Below, in pieces: positions 37,558 through 46,346 of a DNA stretch of 64,000 nucleotides (position 1 is the stretch's first letter; each line of letters opens with the position of its first letter). The stretch comes from Paeniglutamicibacter terrestris (GTDB taxonomy: Bacteria; Actinomycetota; Actinomycetes; Actinomycetales; Micrococcaceae), in NCBI RefSeq assembly GCF_012271785.1, contig NZ_JAAWVT010000005.1, positions 62,001 through 126,000 on the forward strand, given 5' to 3'. Made by a program: the position numbers and the translations under genes. Under the pieces are notes generated by a model, which made no database searches, had not been told where the DNA came from, and worked only from the letters and a program-made list of their open reading frames with translations.

Positions 37558-39056
37558 CTAGCACCATCTACATCAACGGGGCTTGGGCCCCGGCAGCGCT
37601 CGGCGGAACCAGGGACATCACCTGCCCGGGCACCGGAGAGCACGTCGCTACCGTCTCCGAAGGCAGCGCCGCAGACTCAGAGCGCGCCATCGCAGCGGCG
37701 CGAGCCTCCTTCGACTCAGGTGTCTGGGCCTCGGTCCCCGCCCCCGAGCGCGGGAACTTCCTGCTGAAGGTCGCCGACCGGCTGCTCGAACGTCAGGAAG
37801 AATTTGCCCGCGCCGAGGCCCTTGATACCGGCAAGCGCATGTACGAGGCACGCCTAGACATCGAGGACATCGCCGCGAGCTTCAGGTACTTCGGCAAGCT
37901 TTCTGGCCAGGAATCGGGCCGGGTCGTGGACGCCGGGGACCCCAACGTGGTCTCGAAGATCGTCTACGAGCCGGTGGGCGTGGTCTCGATGATCACCCCA
38001 TGGAACTACCCGTTGCTGCAGGCCGCCTGGAAGATCGCCCCCGCTCTGGCAGCCGGTTGCTCCTTCGTGCTCAAGCCCGCCGAGCTGACCCCCTCCACCG
38101 CCATCTTGATGATGGAGGTGCTCGAAGAACTTGGCCTGCCGGCTGGCGTGGCCAACCTAGTCACCGGCGCTGGGTCCGAGGTCGGCCCGCCACTGTCGAC
38201 TCACCGCGACGTGGACATGGTCTCCTTCACCGGGGGACTGGTCACCGGGCGCGTTATCGCCGCCTCCGCGGCAGGCACCGTCAAGAAGGTCGCCCTGGAA
38301 CTGGGCGGCAAGAACCCCAACGTGATCTTCGCCGACGCCGACTTCGACGCCGCGGTGGACAACGCCCTGAACGGCGCCTTTGTCCACTCCGGCCAGGTCT
38401 GCTCCGCCGGGGCCAGGCTGGTGGTGGAGGAATCCATTGCGGAGGCCTTCGTTGATGAACTGGTGCGACGCGCCCAGCTGATCCGCTTGGGCGGGCCCTT
38501 CGACGAAAATACCGAGAGCGGCCCGTTGATTTCCGCAGCTCATCTGGCCAAGGTCGACGCCTACGTGCAGGCCGGCATCGCCGAGGGCGCACGACTGCGC
38601 TGCGGTGGCCGCGCGGCCACCAATCAAGACGGCAAGGACCTGGAATCCGGGCACTTCTACCTGCCCACGATCCTGGATCAGGTCACAGGGGAGATGAGCG
38701 TAGCCCACGACGAGGCCTTCGGCCCGACGCTGACGGTGGAGACTTTCCGTACCGAGGACGAGGCCGTGGCCATCGGCAACGACACCGAGTACGGGCTGGC
38801 CGGGGCGCTCTGGACCCAGGACGCCGGACGCGCCCAGCGTGTTGCGGGGCGTCTGCGCCACGGCACCATCTGGATCAACGACTTCCACCCGTACCTGCCG
38901 CAGGCAGAATGGGGCGGCTTCGGCGCCTCCGGCGTGGGCCGCGAGCTGGGCCCCACGGGCCTGGCCGAATACCAGGAAGCCAAACACATCTACCAGAACC
39001 TCGACCCTCAGGTCACCGGTTGGTTTGGCGCACAGGCACAGGATACGGACAGCTAG
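37554..39056 (+). CDS. betB: Betaine-aldehyde dehydrogenase
   Basis: 500 residues, NAD(P)-dependent aldehyde dehydrogenase. Motifs: SMITPWNYPLLQAAWKIAPA (cofactor site), catalytic Glu in LELGGKNPNV, nucleophile Cys in FVHSGQVCSAGARL, and EAFGPTLTVETFRTEDEAV. The C-terminus GRELGPTGLAEYQEAKHIYQ is typical of betaine-aldehyde dehydrogenases. Oxidises betaine aldehyde to glycine betaine, second step after BetA. Starts in a 4-nt overlap with betT. Confidence 0.93.
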   Translation: MTSTIYINGAWAPAALGGTRDITCPGTGEHVATVSEGSAADSERAIAAARASFDSGVWASVPAPERGNFLLKVADRLLERQEEFARAEALDTGKRMYEARLDIEDIAASFRYFGKLSGQESGRVVDAGDPNVVSKIVYEPVGVVSMITPWNYPLLQAAWKIAPALAAGCSFVLKPAELTPSTAILMMEVLEELGLPAGVANLVTGAGSEVGPPLSTHRDVDMVSFTGGLVTGRVIAASAAGTVKKVALELGGKNPNVIFADADFDAAVDNALNGAFVHSGQVCSAGARLVVEESIAEAFVDELVRRAQLIRLGGPFDENTESGPLISAAHLAKVDAYVQAGIAEGARLRCGGRAATNQDGKDLESGHFYLPTILDQVTGEMSVAHDEAFGPTLTVETFRTEDEAVAIGNDTEYGLAGALWTQDAGRAQRVAGRLRHGTIWINDFHPYLPQAEWGGFGASGVGRELGPTGLAEYQEAKHIYQNLDPQVTGWFGAQAQDTDS

Positions 39057-39073
39057 GAATGGAGAACCTCAAC

Positions 39074-40663
39074 GTGGGCAACAACAACGCATCGACTCCT
39101 GAGACCGAATTCGACTACATCATCGTGGGTGGCGGATCTGCCGGCGCAGCAGTGGCAGCCCGGCTTTCCGAGGACCCGTCCGTCACGGTCGCGCTCATCG
39201 AGGCGGGTCCGGATGACCGCGGCATTGATGAAGTGTTGCAACTGGATCGCTGGATGGAGTTACTCGAGTCGGGCTACGACTGGGACTACCCCATCGAAGA
39301 GCAGGAAAACGGCAACTCGTTCATGCGCCACTCGCGCGCCAAGGTCATGGGTGGATGCTCGAGCCATAATTCCTGCATCGCGTTCTGGGCTCCGGCCGAG
39401 GACCTGAACGCCTGGGAAACCGAGCACGGGGCCACCGGGTGGAACGCAGAAACCGGGTACCGGCTCTACAAGCAGCTGGAAAATAACGAAGATGCCGGGC
39501 CCGAGGCTCCCCACCACGGGGACTCGGGACCGGTGAAACTGATGAACGTGCCGCCGAATGACCCCTGCGGGGTTGCGGTGCTCGATGCCTGCGAACAGGC
39601 AGGAATCCCGCGGGCCACGTTTAACAACAATCAGACGGTGCTCAACGGGGCAAACTTCTTCCAGATCAACAGGTTGGAAGATGGAACCAGGTCCTCCTCC
39701 TCGGTTTCTTACATCCACCCGATCGCGCAGCGGGAGAACTTCACGCTGCTCACCGGGCGCCAAGCCAGCAAGCTGCGCTTCAACGAGGCCAAGGCCTGCA
39801 TCGGCGTGGATGTTCTCGAGGGTGCCTTCGGGCGCACCACACAGCTGAGCGCCCGCCGCGAGGTCATCCTCTCTGCCGGCGCCATCGACTCGCCGAAGCT
39901 GCTGATGCTCTCGGGCATCGGCCCGGCAGCGCACCTGGCCGAGCACGGGATCAAGGTGCTCGCCGATTCCCCGGGCGTCGGCTCGAACCTGCAGGATCAC
40001 CCCGAGGGTGTGATCCAGTGGGAAGCCAAGAAGCCCATGGTCACCGAATCCACCCAGTGGTGGGAAATTGGGATCTTCACCCACACCGTGGCGGGCCTGG
40101 ACCGCCCCGATTTGATGATGCACTATGGCTCGGTGCCCTTTGACATGCACACGCTGCGCCAGGGCTACCCGACCTCGGAGAACGCCTTCTGCCTGACCCC
40201 CAACGTGACCCGGGCCAAGTCCCGCGGCACGGTACGGCTGCGCAGTAGGGACTTCCGCGATAAGCCCAAGGTCGACCCGCGCTACTTCACCGATGAGCAG
40301 GGCCACGACATGGAGGTGATGATCGCCGGAATCCGCAAGGCCCGCGAGATCGTCTCCCAGCCGGCCATGGCCGAATGGGCCGGAACCGAGCTGTACCCGG
40401 GGCCGGAGGTGCAGAGCGATGAGCAGATCGCCGACTACATCAAACGCACCCACAACACCGTGTACCACCCGGCAGGGTCGGTGCGCATGGGGGCGGACGA
40501 CGATGAGATGTCCCCGCTTGATGCGCAACTGCGCGTGAAAGGCGTTTCGGGCCTGCGCGTGGCCGATGCCTCGGTGATGCCGGCCCTCGTCACGGTGAAC
40601 CCGAACATCACGGTGATGATGATCGGTGAGCGGTGTGCCGAACTGATCAAGGCCAACGGCTAA
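39074..40663 (+). CDS. betA: Choline dehydrogenase, GMC oxidoreductase
   Basis: 529 residues, FAD enzyme oxidising choline to betaine aldehyde. GMC signatures: YIIVGGGSAGAAVAARLSED (FAD), KVMGGCSSHNSCIAFWA, SAGAIDSPKLLMLSGIG, C-terminal HPAGSVRMGADDDEMSP (catalytic His) and VNPNITVMMIGERCAELI (Asn). Start GTG 39074 is supported by GGAG at 39061-39064 with a 9-nt spacer; ATG 39059 (five more residues) is the alternative. Last gene of betT-betB-betA. Confidence 0.92.
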   Translation: MGNNNASTPETEFDYIIVGGGSAGAAVAARLSEDPSVTVALIEAGPDDRGIDEVLQLDRWMELLESGYDWDYPIEEQENGNSFMRHSRAKVMGGCSSHNSCIAFWAPAEDLNAWETEHGATGWNAETGYRLYKQLENNEDAGPEAPHHGDSGPVKLMNVPPNDPCGVAVLDACEQAGIPRATFNNNQTVLNGANFFQINRLEDGTRSSSSVSYIHPIAQRENFTLLTGRQASKLRFNEAKACIGVDVLEGAFGRTTQLSARREVILSAGAIDSPKLLMLSGIGPAAHLAEHGIKVLADSPGVGSNLQDHPEGVIQWEAKKPMVTESTQWWEIGIFTHTVAGLDRPDLMMHYGSVPFDMHTLRQGYPTSENAFCLTPNVTRAKSRGTVRLRSRDFRDKPKVDPRYFTDEQGHDMEVMIAGIRKAREIVSQPAMAEWAGTELYPGPEVQSDEQIADYIKRTHNTVYHPAGSVRMGADDDEMSPLDAQLRVKGVSGLRVADASVMPALVTVNPNITVMMIGERCAELIKANG

Positions 40664-40676
40664 GAGCTGCCCCAAC

Positions 40677-40733
40677 CCAGATGCCCCGGTGCCTCCATGA
40701 ATGATCTTCGTGGTTTGGCATCGGGGCATCTGG
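40677..40733 (+). terminator. Hairpin after betA
   Basis: 40677-40693 pairs with 40717-40733 over 17 bp with one G-U wobble; 23-nt loop; no U-tract. The probable end of the bet transcript. Confidence 0.6.
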
Positions 40734-40844
40734 CATGAGGGACGGGGCGTGGTTTGGAGCTAAAGAAGTGATCGGAGCAACAATAGGAAGCGCACTGCAC
40801 AAGCGTGGGCAGAAACGCGTATTGTCGGTTAGGTGCGCACGAGT

Positions 40845-42065
40845 ATGAATCAAGACCTGACATTGCCTTCCGTCAAGCCCTGGGTGAAGCCCATGCTCGA
40901 CGAACTGGTGGACTTCCGTCGCGAAGTCCATGCCAACCCTGAGCTGTCGTTTGTGGAGTACAAGACCACCGAACGCATCATGAGCAAGCTTCGTGCGGCG
41001 GGTCTGACGCCCGTGACCCTGGCCGAGATCGGGGATGCGGAGACCGGCGGGTACGTTGACATCGGCACCGGGCCCATCGCCATGGGATTGCGCGCCGACA
41101 TTGATGCCTTGCCGATTCTTGAAGAAACCGGGCTCGACTACGCATCGGTTGTTGCCGGGGTGGCCCATTCCTGTGGCCACGATATTCACACCACCGTGAT
41201 GCTCGGGGTGGCCCTGACGCTGAAGGCCATGGATGACCAGGAGCCACTGGGCGCACGAATTCGGGTGATCTTCCAGCCGGCCGAGGAAAAGATGCCAGGT
41301 GGCGCGTTGTCGGTGATTGCCGCCGGCATCCTGGACGAGGTCCCACGCATTTTGGCTTTGCACTGCGAACCACGCATCGATGCCGGGAAAATTGGCACAC
41401 GTATTGGTGCCATCACCAGCGCCTCGGACACCATCAAGATTGAACTCACCGGTCGTGGCGGGCACACCTCCCGTCCGCACCTGACCGAAGACCTGGTCTT
41501 TGCCATGAGCCAGATCGCTATCAATGTGCCGGCGGTCTTGAGCCGACGCATCGACGTGCGTAGTGCCGTCTCGGTGGTCTGGGGACAGATCCACGCCGGC
41601 AGCGCACCCAACGCGATCCCCGCCACCGGATACTTGGCGGGCACCATGCGCTGCCTCGATGGCGAAGCCTGGGCCGGAGCAGGGGACTTGCTGGACGAAG
41701 TGGTACGTCAGGTCGCCAGTCCCTACGGGGTTGAGGTGAAGCTCGAACACATCCGCGGTGTGCCCCCAGTGATCAACACCGAAGAGGAAACCGACCTGAT
41801 TGAGGACTCGGCCCGTGCCGAGATAGGGTCCGCGGCCATTGTTCTGACGCCGCAATCCATGGGCGGGGAGGACTTCGCCTGGATGACCAACAAGGTTCCC
41901 GGTGCCATGATGCGCTTGGGCACACGTACCCCGGGAGGCGAAGATTATGACCTGCACCGCGGGGACTACATTCCCGACGAGGCAGCCATCGAGGTCGGCG
42001 TGACGGTGATGGCAGCGGCATCACTGCGGGCGATCGCGCAGCTGAAGTTGGCGCAGGAGAGTTAG
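40845..42065 (+). CDS. M20-family amidohydrolase
   Basis: 406 residues, zinc-type amidohydrolase of the M20D (hippurate hydrolase / N-acyl amino acid amidohydrolase) group. Metal and active-site motifs: AHSCGHDIHTTVMLG, FQPAEEKMPGGA, LALHCEPRIDAG, GRGGHTSRPHLTED (lid domain) and QSMGGEDFAWM. The protein is cytosolic. The substrate, probably an N-acylated amino acid or peptide, is not defined. ATG 40845 is chosen; GTG 40833 in frame is possible. It precedes the nucleoside block by ~270 nt and probably is not part of it. Confidence 0.88.
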   Translation: MNQDLTLPSVKPWVKPMLDELVDFRREVHANPELSFVEYKTTERIMSKLRAAGLTPVTLAEIGDAETGGYVDIGTGPIAMGLRADIDALPILEETGLDYASVVAGVAHSCGHDIHTTVMLGVALTLKAMDDQEPLGARIRVIFQPAEEKMPGGALSVIAAGILDEVPRILALHCEPRIDAGKIGTRIGAITSASDTIKIELTGRGGHTSRPHLTEDLVFAMSQIAINVPAVLSRRIDVRSAVSVVWGQIHAGSAPNAIPATGYLAGTMRCLDGEAWAGAGDLLDEVVRQVASPYGVEVKLEHIRGVPPVINTEEETDLIEDSARAEIGSAAIVLTPQSMGGEDFAWMTNKVPGAMMRLGTRTPGGEDYDLHRGDYIPDEAAIEVGVTVMAAASLRAIAQLKLAQES

Positions 42066-42336
42066 AGCGGTCCCGGAGCGTTATCTGCTTGTAACACTTT
42101 CTTTATCGACTCGGTCACAATGGGCGCTAGGCTATGTAGTTGTGAAGCCGTTCTTTCCGAATGTGCTGGGGGCCACCCGGTGGTTCCCAGCGCGTACCGA
42201 AGGATCCCGGATTCATGTCAGCACCACAGGTTGCTGGCGGCAATGACCCCCATCGTGAGCAAGAACTCGGAACGGTAACTCCTGAGACTTCGAAGCCACG
42301 GTACTTGTAGCTCGTAACTCAATGGAGGAAACCCAT
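42066..42336 (+). promoter_or_regulatory. Leader of nucleoside transporter operon
   Basis: TAGGCT at 42128-42133 is a good -10; no clear -35. The resulting leader of about 195 nt holds a stem-loop (CTGGGGGCCACC / GGTGGTTCCCAG, 42167-42191) and a short open frame with a ribosome site (42215-42310). Confidence 0.4.
42215..42310 (+). CDS. Possible 31-residue leader peptide / small protein
   Basis: ATG 42215 with AAGGA ~10 nt upstream, reading MSAPQVAGGNDPHREQELGT and ending PRYL, stop TAG 42308-42310. Hydrophilic, no membrane helix. Third codon positions are not GC-rich, unlike the neighbours, so coding evidence is weak. It sits 26 nt before the BMP lipoprotein gene in its leader and could be a regulatory upstream frame. 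Confidence 0.3.
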   Translation: MSAPQVAGGNDPHREQELGTVTPETSKPRYL

Positions 42337-43407
42337 ATGCGCATCATCAAGCGCAAGGCCGGCATGGCCGCAAGCATTCTCGGCATTTCTGCCCTCGTTC
42401 TTTCCGGCTGCGGTGCGGCCCCCGAGGCAAGTACGTCTAGTTCCTCGGCTCCGACCGTCGACTACACGGCTTGCATGGTTTCCGATGAGGGTGGATTCGA
42501 CGACAAGTCGTTCAACCAGGCGTCCTACGAGGGCCTCGTGAAGGCCCAAACCGACTTGGGTGTCAAGATCAACAAGGCCGAGTCCAACTCCGCCACCGAC
42601 ATGAAGCCGAACATTGAATCGATGGTCAGCGCAGGCTGCGACATCGTGGCGACCGCCGGCTTCAACATCGGCGATGCCACCTTGGAAGCTGCCAAGAAGT
42701 ACCCAGAAGTTAACTTTGCCATCGTCGACTACGGGTACAAGACGCTTCCGGCAAACCTTCGCTCGTTGAGCTACAACACCGACGAAGCCGCCTTCTTGGC
42801 CGGCTACTCGGCAGCCGCATACTCCAAGACCGGGAAGGTCGGGACCTTTGGTGGTGCCGAAATCCCGACCGTCACCATCTTCATGGAGGGCTTCCTGCAG
42901 GGCGTCAACCACTTCAACGAGGTCAAGAACAAGGACGTCAAGGTTGTTGGATGGGGTAGCTCCAAGTCCTTCGTCAACGACTTCACCGACACCGTGAAGG
43001 CCCGTCAGATTTCTGACAACCTGTTGGCCGATGGCGTGGACGTCATCATGCCGGTGGCAGGTCCGCTGGGTCAGACGGCAGTAGATGCCGTCAACGAGTC
43101 TGCTTCCACGACCGACGCCGTTGTCTGGGTTGACACCGATGGGTTCGACTACGCCAAGAACGGCAAGGATGCCGTCTTGACCTCGGTCATCAAGGAAATG
43201 GGCAAGACCGTCGAAGAATCCATCGAGATGGGACTGAACGATAAGTTCAAGTCCGAGGCCTACGTGGGTACCCTGTCCAACGGCGGAGTTTCACTCTCGC
43301 CGTTCCACAACTTCGCCGACAAGGTCCCCGCCGATCTGCAGTCCGAGGTTGATGCACTGAAGCAGGACATCATTGACGGCAAGATTAAGATGTCCGCCGC
43401 CAAGTAA
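42337..43407 (+). CDS. BMP-family nucleoside-binding lipoprotein
   Basis: 356 residues. The signal peptide ends with lipobox LSGC (Cys about 24). BMP/Med fold: YTACMVSDEGGFDDKSFNQA, SYNTDEAAFLAGYSAA, VGTFGGAEIPTVTIFMEGFL, DVIMPVAGPLGQTAVDAV and VWVDTDGFDYAKN. BMP proteins (BmpA, PnrA, RnsB) bind purine or other nucleosides for RnsABCD-type ABC importers. ATG 42337 follows GGAGG at 8 nt. The ATPase and two permeases follow after a strong hairpin. Confidence 0.94.
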   Translation: MRIIKRKAGMAASILGISALVLSGCGAAPEASTSSSSAPTVDYTACMVSDEGGFDDKSFNQASYEGLVKAQTDLGVKINKAESNSATDMKPNIESMVSAGCDIVATAGFNIGDATLEAAKKYPEVNFAIVDYGYKTLPANLRSLSYNTDEAAFLAGYSAAAYSKTGKVGTFGGAEIPTVTIFMEGFLQGVNHFNEVKNKDVKVVGWGSSKSFVNDFTDTVKARQISDNLLADGVDVIMPVAGPLGQTAVDAVNESASTTDAVVWVDTDGFDYAKNGKDAVLTSVIKEMGKTVEESIEMGLNDKFKSEAYVGTLSNGGVSLSPFHNFADKVPADLQSEVDALKQDIIDGKIKMSAAK

Positions 43408-43423
43408 CACGTACACCGAGCAC

Positions 43424-43462
43424 GGCTTTGGCCGGGAGGGCTGCGCCCTCCCGGCCAAAGCC
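43424..43462 (+). terminator. Intercistronic hairpin after BMP gene
   Basis: Perfect 17-bp stem (43424-43440 / 43446-43462) with loop CTGCG and no U-tract. More likely a partial terminator or 3'-end stabiliser that keeps binding-protein mRNA in excess over transporter mRNA than a full stop. Confidence 0.65.
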
Positions 43463-43521
43463 GCCTCATCGGTAAGCTGAAAACGAACCACGCAACCCAC
43501 CTTCCAAGGGCGGAACACGGA

Positions 43522-45102
43522 ATGAAGTTGGAATTACAAGGGATCACGAAGTCTTTTGACGGATTCGTGGCCAACGACAGTGTTGATCTCGTCGTAGAAC
43601 CGGGACAGGTCCACTGTCTGCTGGGGGAAAACGGTGCTGGCAAGTCGACCCTGATGAATGTGCTCTTTGGGCTCTACGAGCCCACTGCGGGCAGGATCTT
43701 GGTGGACGGGAAACCGGTAGTCTTCCGTGGCCCCGGCGATGCCATGGCGGCAGGAATCGGCATGGTGCATCAGCACTTCATGCTGATTCCAGTATTCACC
43801 GTTGCCGAAAATGTTGCCCTAGGCAACGAAAGTACCGGGGTCGGCGGCATCCTGAATCTCGAGGAAACGCGCCGTTCGATCAAGGAAATCTCCGACCGCT
43901 ACGGCTTCGACGTTGATCCCGACGCGCTGGTTGAGGACCTGCCGGTAGGCGTCCAGCAACGAGTTGAAATCATCAAGGCTCTGGTTCGCAAGGCGAACCT
44001 ATTGATCTTGGATGAGCCAACAGCCGTGCTGACTCCTCGGGAAACCGACGAGCTGATCTCCATCATTGGCCAGCTCACGGATTCCGGAACCTCCATCATC
44101 TTCATTTCCCACAAGCTCCGGGAGGTCAAAGCCGTCTCGGACAAGATCACCGTGATTCGCCGTGGCAAGGTCGTGGGCACCGCGAACCCGGATGCGCCCG
44201 CCACCGAACTGGCATCGCTGATGGTCGGTCGAGCCGTGGATCTCTCCCTTGGTCGCACCCCGGCCATCCCCGGAGATGCCATCTTGCAGGTACGCGGGCT
44301 CAACGTCCTGAGCGAAACCGGCATCCCCGCGGTTGATCAGGTGTCCTTCGACGTGCATGCTGGGGAAATCCTCGCCGTTGCCGGTGTCCAAGGAAACGGA
44401 CAGACCGAACTTGTTGAGGCCATCATGGGGCTGCAAGACAAGGCCACCGGATCCATCTTGCTGGGCGGCGCTGAACTGCTAGGCCGTAACGTCAAGGACA
44501 TCATCAATTCCGGTGTTGGTTACGTCCCAGAAGATCGCAGTACCGACGGGCTGATCTCTTCCTTCACCATCGCCGAGAATCTGATCTTGAACCGCTACGA
44601 CCACGCGCCGATGGCTCAGGGCGTGGCACTCAAGCTGCCGGCGATTGCCGCCAACGCCAAGGAAAAAGTTGCCGAATACGACATCAGAGCAGGGTCCTCG
44701 CAGGCCCTCGCCTCAACACTCTCCGGTGGCAACCAGCAAAAGATCGTTTTGGCCAGGGAATTTTCACGCCCGCTGAAGCTCTTCATCGCTGCCCAACCCA
44801 CCCGCGGCGTGGACGTCGGCTCGATCGAGTTCCTGCATCGCCGGATCTTGGCCGAACGCGATGCCGGCACCCCGGTCATCATTGTCTCCACCGAACTCGA
44901 TGAGGTCATGGAGCTTGGGGACCGCATCGCTGTGCTCTTCCACGGGCAATTGATGGGCATCGTGCCGGGTAACACCAGCCGCGATATTCTTGGCCTGATG
45001 ATGGCCGGGGCAAATGCCGAAGAAGCCCTCGCCGAGGTCGCTGCGCAGCAGGTTCCGACCACGATCAAAGACGAACCGACGTTGCCGGGAGGCATCGCAT
45101 GA
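43522..45102 (+). CDS. Nucleoside ABC importer ATPase (two fused ABC domains)
   Basis: 526 residues, sugar/nucleoside-type tandem ATPase. First domain: Walker A GENGAGKSTLMNVLFG, Walker B LLILDEPTAVLTP, degenerate signature PVGVQQRVEI. Second domain: degenerate Walker A GVQGNGQTELVEAI, full signature LSGGNQQKIVLAREF, variant Walker B FIAAQPTRGVDVG. Such asymmetric pairs are normal in the RbsA/RnsB class. The stop overlaps the first permease start (ATGA). Confidence 0.94.
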   Translation: MKLELQGITKSFDGFVANDSVDLVVEPGQVHCLLGENGAGKSTLMNVLFGLYEPTAGRILVDGKPVVFRGPGDAMAAGIGMVHQHFMLIPVFTVAENVALGNESTGVGGILNLEETRRSIKEISDRYGFDVDPDALVEDLPVGVQQRVEIIKALVRKANLLILDEPTAVLTPRETDELISIIGQLTDSGTSIIFISHKLREVKAVSDKITVIRRGKVVGTANPDAPATELASLMVGRAVDLSLGRTPAIPGDAILQVRGLNVLSETGIPAVDQVSFDVHAGEILAVAGVQGNGQTELVEAIMGLQDKATGSILLGGAELLGRNVKDIINSGVGYVPEDRSTDGLISSFTIAENLILNRYDHAPMAQGVALKLPAIAANAKEKVAEYDIRAGSSQALASTLSGGNQQKIVLAREFSRPLKLFIAAQPTRGVDVGSIEFLHRRILAERDAGTPVIIVSTELDEVMELGDRIAVLFHGQLMGIVPGNTSRDILGLMMAGANAEEALAEVAAQQVPTTIKDEPTLPGGIA

Positions 45103-46346
45103 CCAGCACCATAAAGAAACACAACACCACCCTGGGGACGCGTCTGCGCGGCTCATTCTTCTTGGTGTCGCTGCTCGCCATCGTGCTTTCCCTGATCGTC
45201 GGTGGACTCTTGATCGCCGTGACCGATGAGGAGACCGCCAAAGCGGCAAAGTACCTCTTTGCCGCCCCCGGCGACACCCTCAGCGCGGCATGGAAGGCAG
45301 CGGCAGGTGCCTACGCAGCCATGTTCCGCGGCGCCATCTTCAACTATCAGGCCGAATCCTTCACCGGCATGATCAAACCGATCACCGAAACCCTGACCAT
45401 GGCAACCCCGCTGATCACTGCGGCGCTGGGTGTGGCTCTGGCCTTCAGGGCCGGTTTGTTCAACATTGGTGCCCAGGGTCAACTGATTATCGGTGCTGTG
45501 CTCGCCGGCTACATTGGCTTCACCTTGAACCTGCCGTGGCCGCTTCACATCCTACTGGTGGTTCTTGCCGCGGCACTCGGTGGCGCCCTCTGGGGCGGCA
45601 TCGTGGGCTTGCTCAAGGCTCGCACCGGTGCCCACGAGGTGATCGTGACCATCATGCTCAACTACGTGGCCGTATACCTGTTGGCCTTCCTGCTCAGTAC
45701 GCCGATGATGCAACGCCCCGGTTCCAACGACCCGGTCAGTCAGATCATTCACGATTCGGCAAAATACCCGCTGATCTTCGGACCCGACTTCCGGGTTCAC
45801 TTCGGACTCATCCTTGGCCTGCTGGCAACGTGGGGCGTCTGGTGGCTGCTTGAACGCTCCACCCTCGGCTTTGAACTCAAGGCAGTGGGCGCCAACCCTT
45901 CGGCATCACGCACCGCGGGCATCAATACCACCCGCGTGACAATTCTTGCCATGGTGCTGGCCGGTGCTCTGGCCGGCATGGCCGGAGCATCCCAAGTCAG
46001 CGGCACCGAACACTTTGTGGTGGGCGGTGTGGCGGCAAGTATCGGCTTTGACGCCATCACCGTTGCACTGCTGGGCCGTTCCCGCCCGCTGGGTGTACTG
46101 GTAGCTGCCCTACTCTTTGGTGCCTTCCGCGCCGGCGGCGTGGCCATGCAAACTCAAACCGGCACACCCATCGACATTGTGCTTGTGGTTCAATCACTGA
46201 TCGTGCTCTTCATTGCGGCGCCGCCGCTGGTGCGTTCGATCTTCGGAATGAACGCCCGCAAGGCACGCGCGGCAGCAGCCGATGATTCCAAGAACACCAC
46301 ACCGACCCCGCCGAGCGGCACCGTCACCTCCGGGAGCACCCTGTGA
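45099..46346 (+). CDS. Nucleoside ABC importer permease 1
   Basis: 415 residues, BPD_transp_2 family. An N-terminal signal-anchor-like helix, a ~70-residue external loop (FAAPGDTLSAAWKAAAGAYA), then about eight helices with FRAGLFNIGAQGQLIIGAVL and GAHEVIVTIMLNYVAVYLL. The C-terminal tail is Thr/Pro-rich (TTPTPPSGTVTSG). Pairs with the second permease as a heterodimer. Overlaps both neighbours by 4 nt. Confidence 0.92.
   Translation: MTSTIKKHNTTLGTRLRGSFFLVSLLAIVLSLIVGGLLIAVTDEETAKAAKYLFAAPGDTLSAAWKAAAGAYAAMFRGAIFNYQAESFTGMIKPITETLTMATPLITAALGVALAFRAGLFNIGAQGQLIIGAVLAGYIGFTLNLPWPLHILLVVLAAALGGALWGGIVGLLKARTGAHEVIVTIMLNYVAVYLLAFLLSTPMMQRPGSNDPVSQIIHDSAKYPLIFGPDFRVHFGLILGLLATWGVWWLLERSTLGFELKAVGANPSASRTAGINTTRVTILAMVLAGALAGMAGASQVSGTEHFVVGGVAASIGFDAITVALLGRSRPLGVLVAALLFGAFRAGGVAMQTQTGTPIDIVLVVQSLIVLFIAAPPLVRSIFGMNARKARAAAADDSKNTTPTPPSGTVTSGSTL

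Noticed and set aside
40833-40844. GTG 40833 as start of the M20 gene
   Set aside because: Adds only four residues and has no better ribosome site than ATG 40845; left as an alternative.
39260-41957. Two long minus-strand frames (489 and 436 codons) opposite betA and the M20 gene
   Set aside because: Both are shadows of genes with conserved catalytic motifs.
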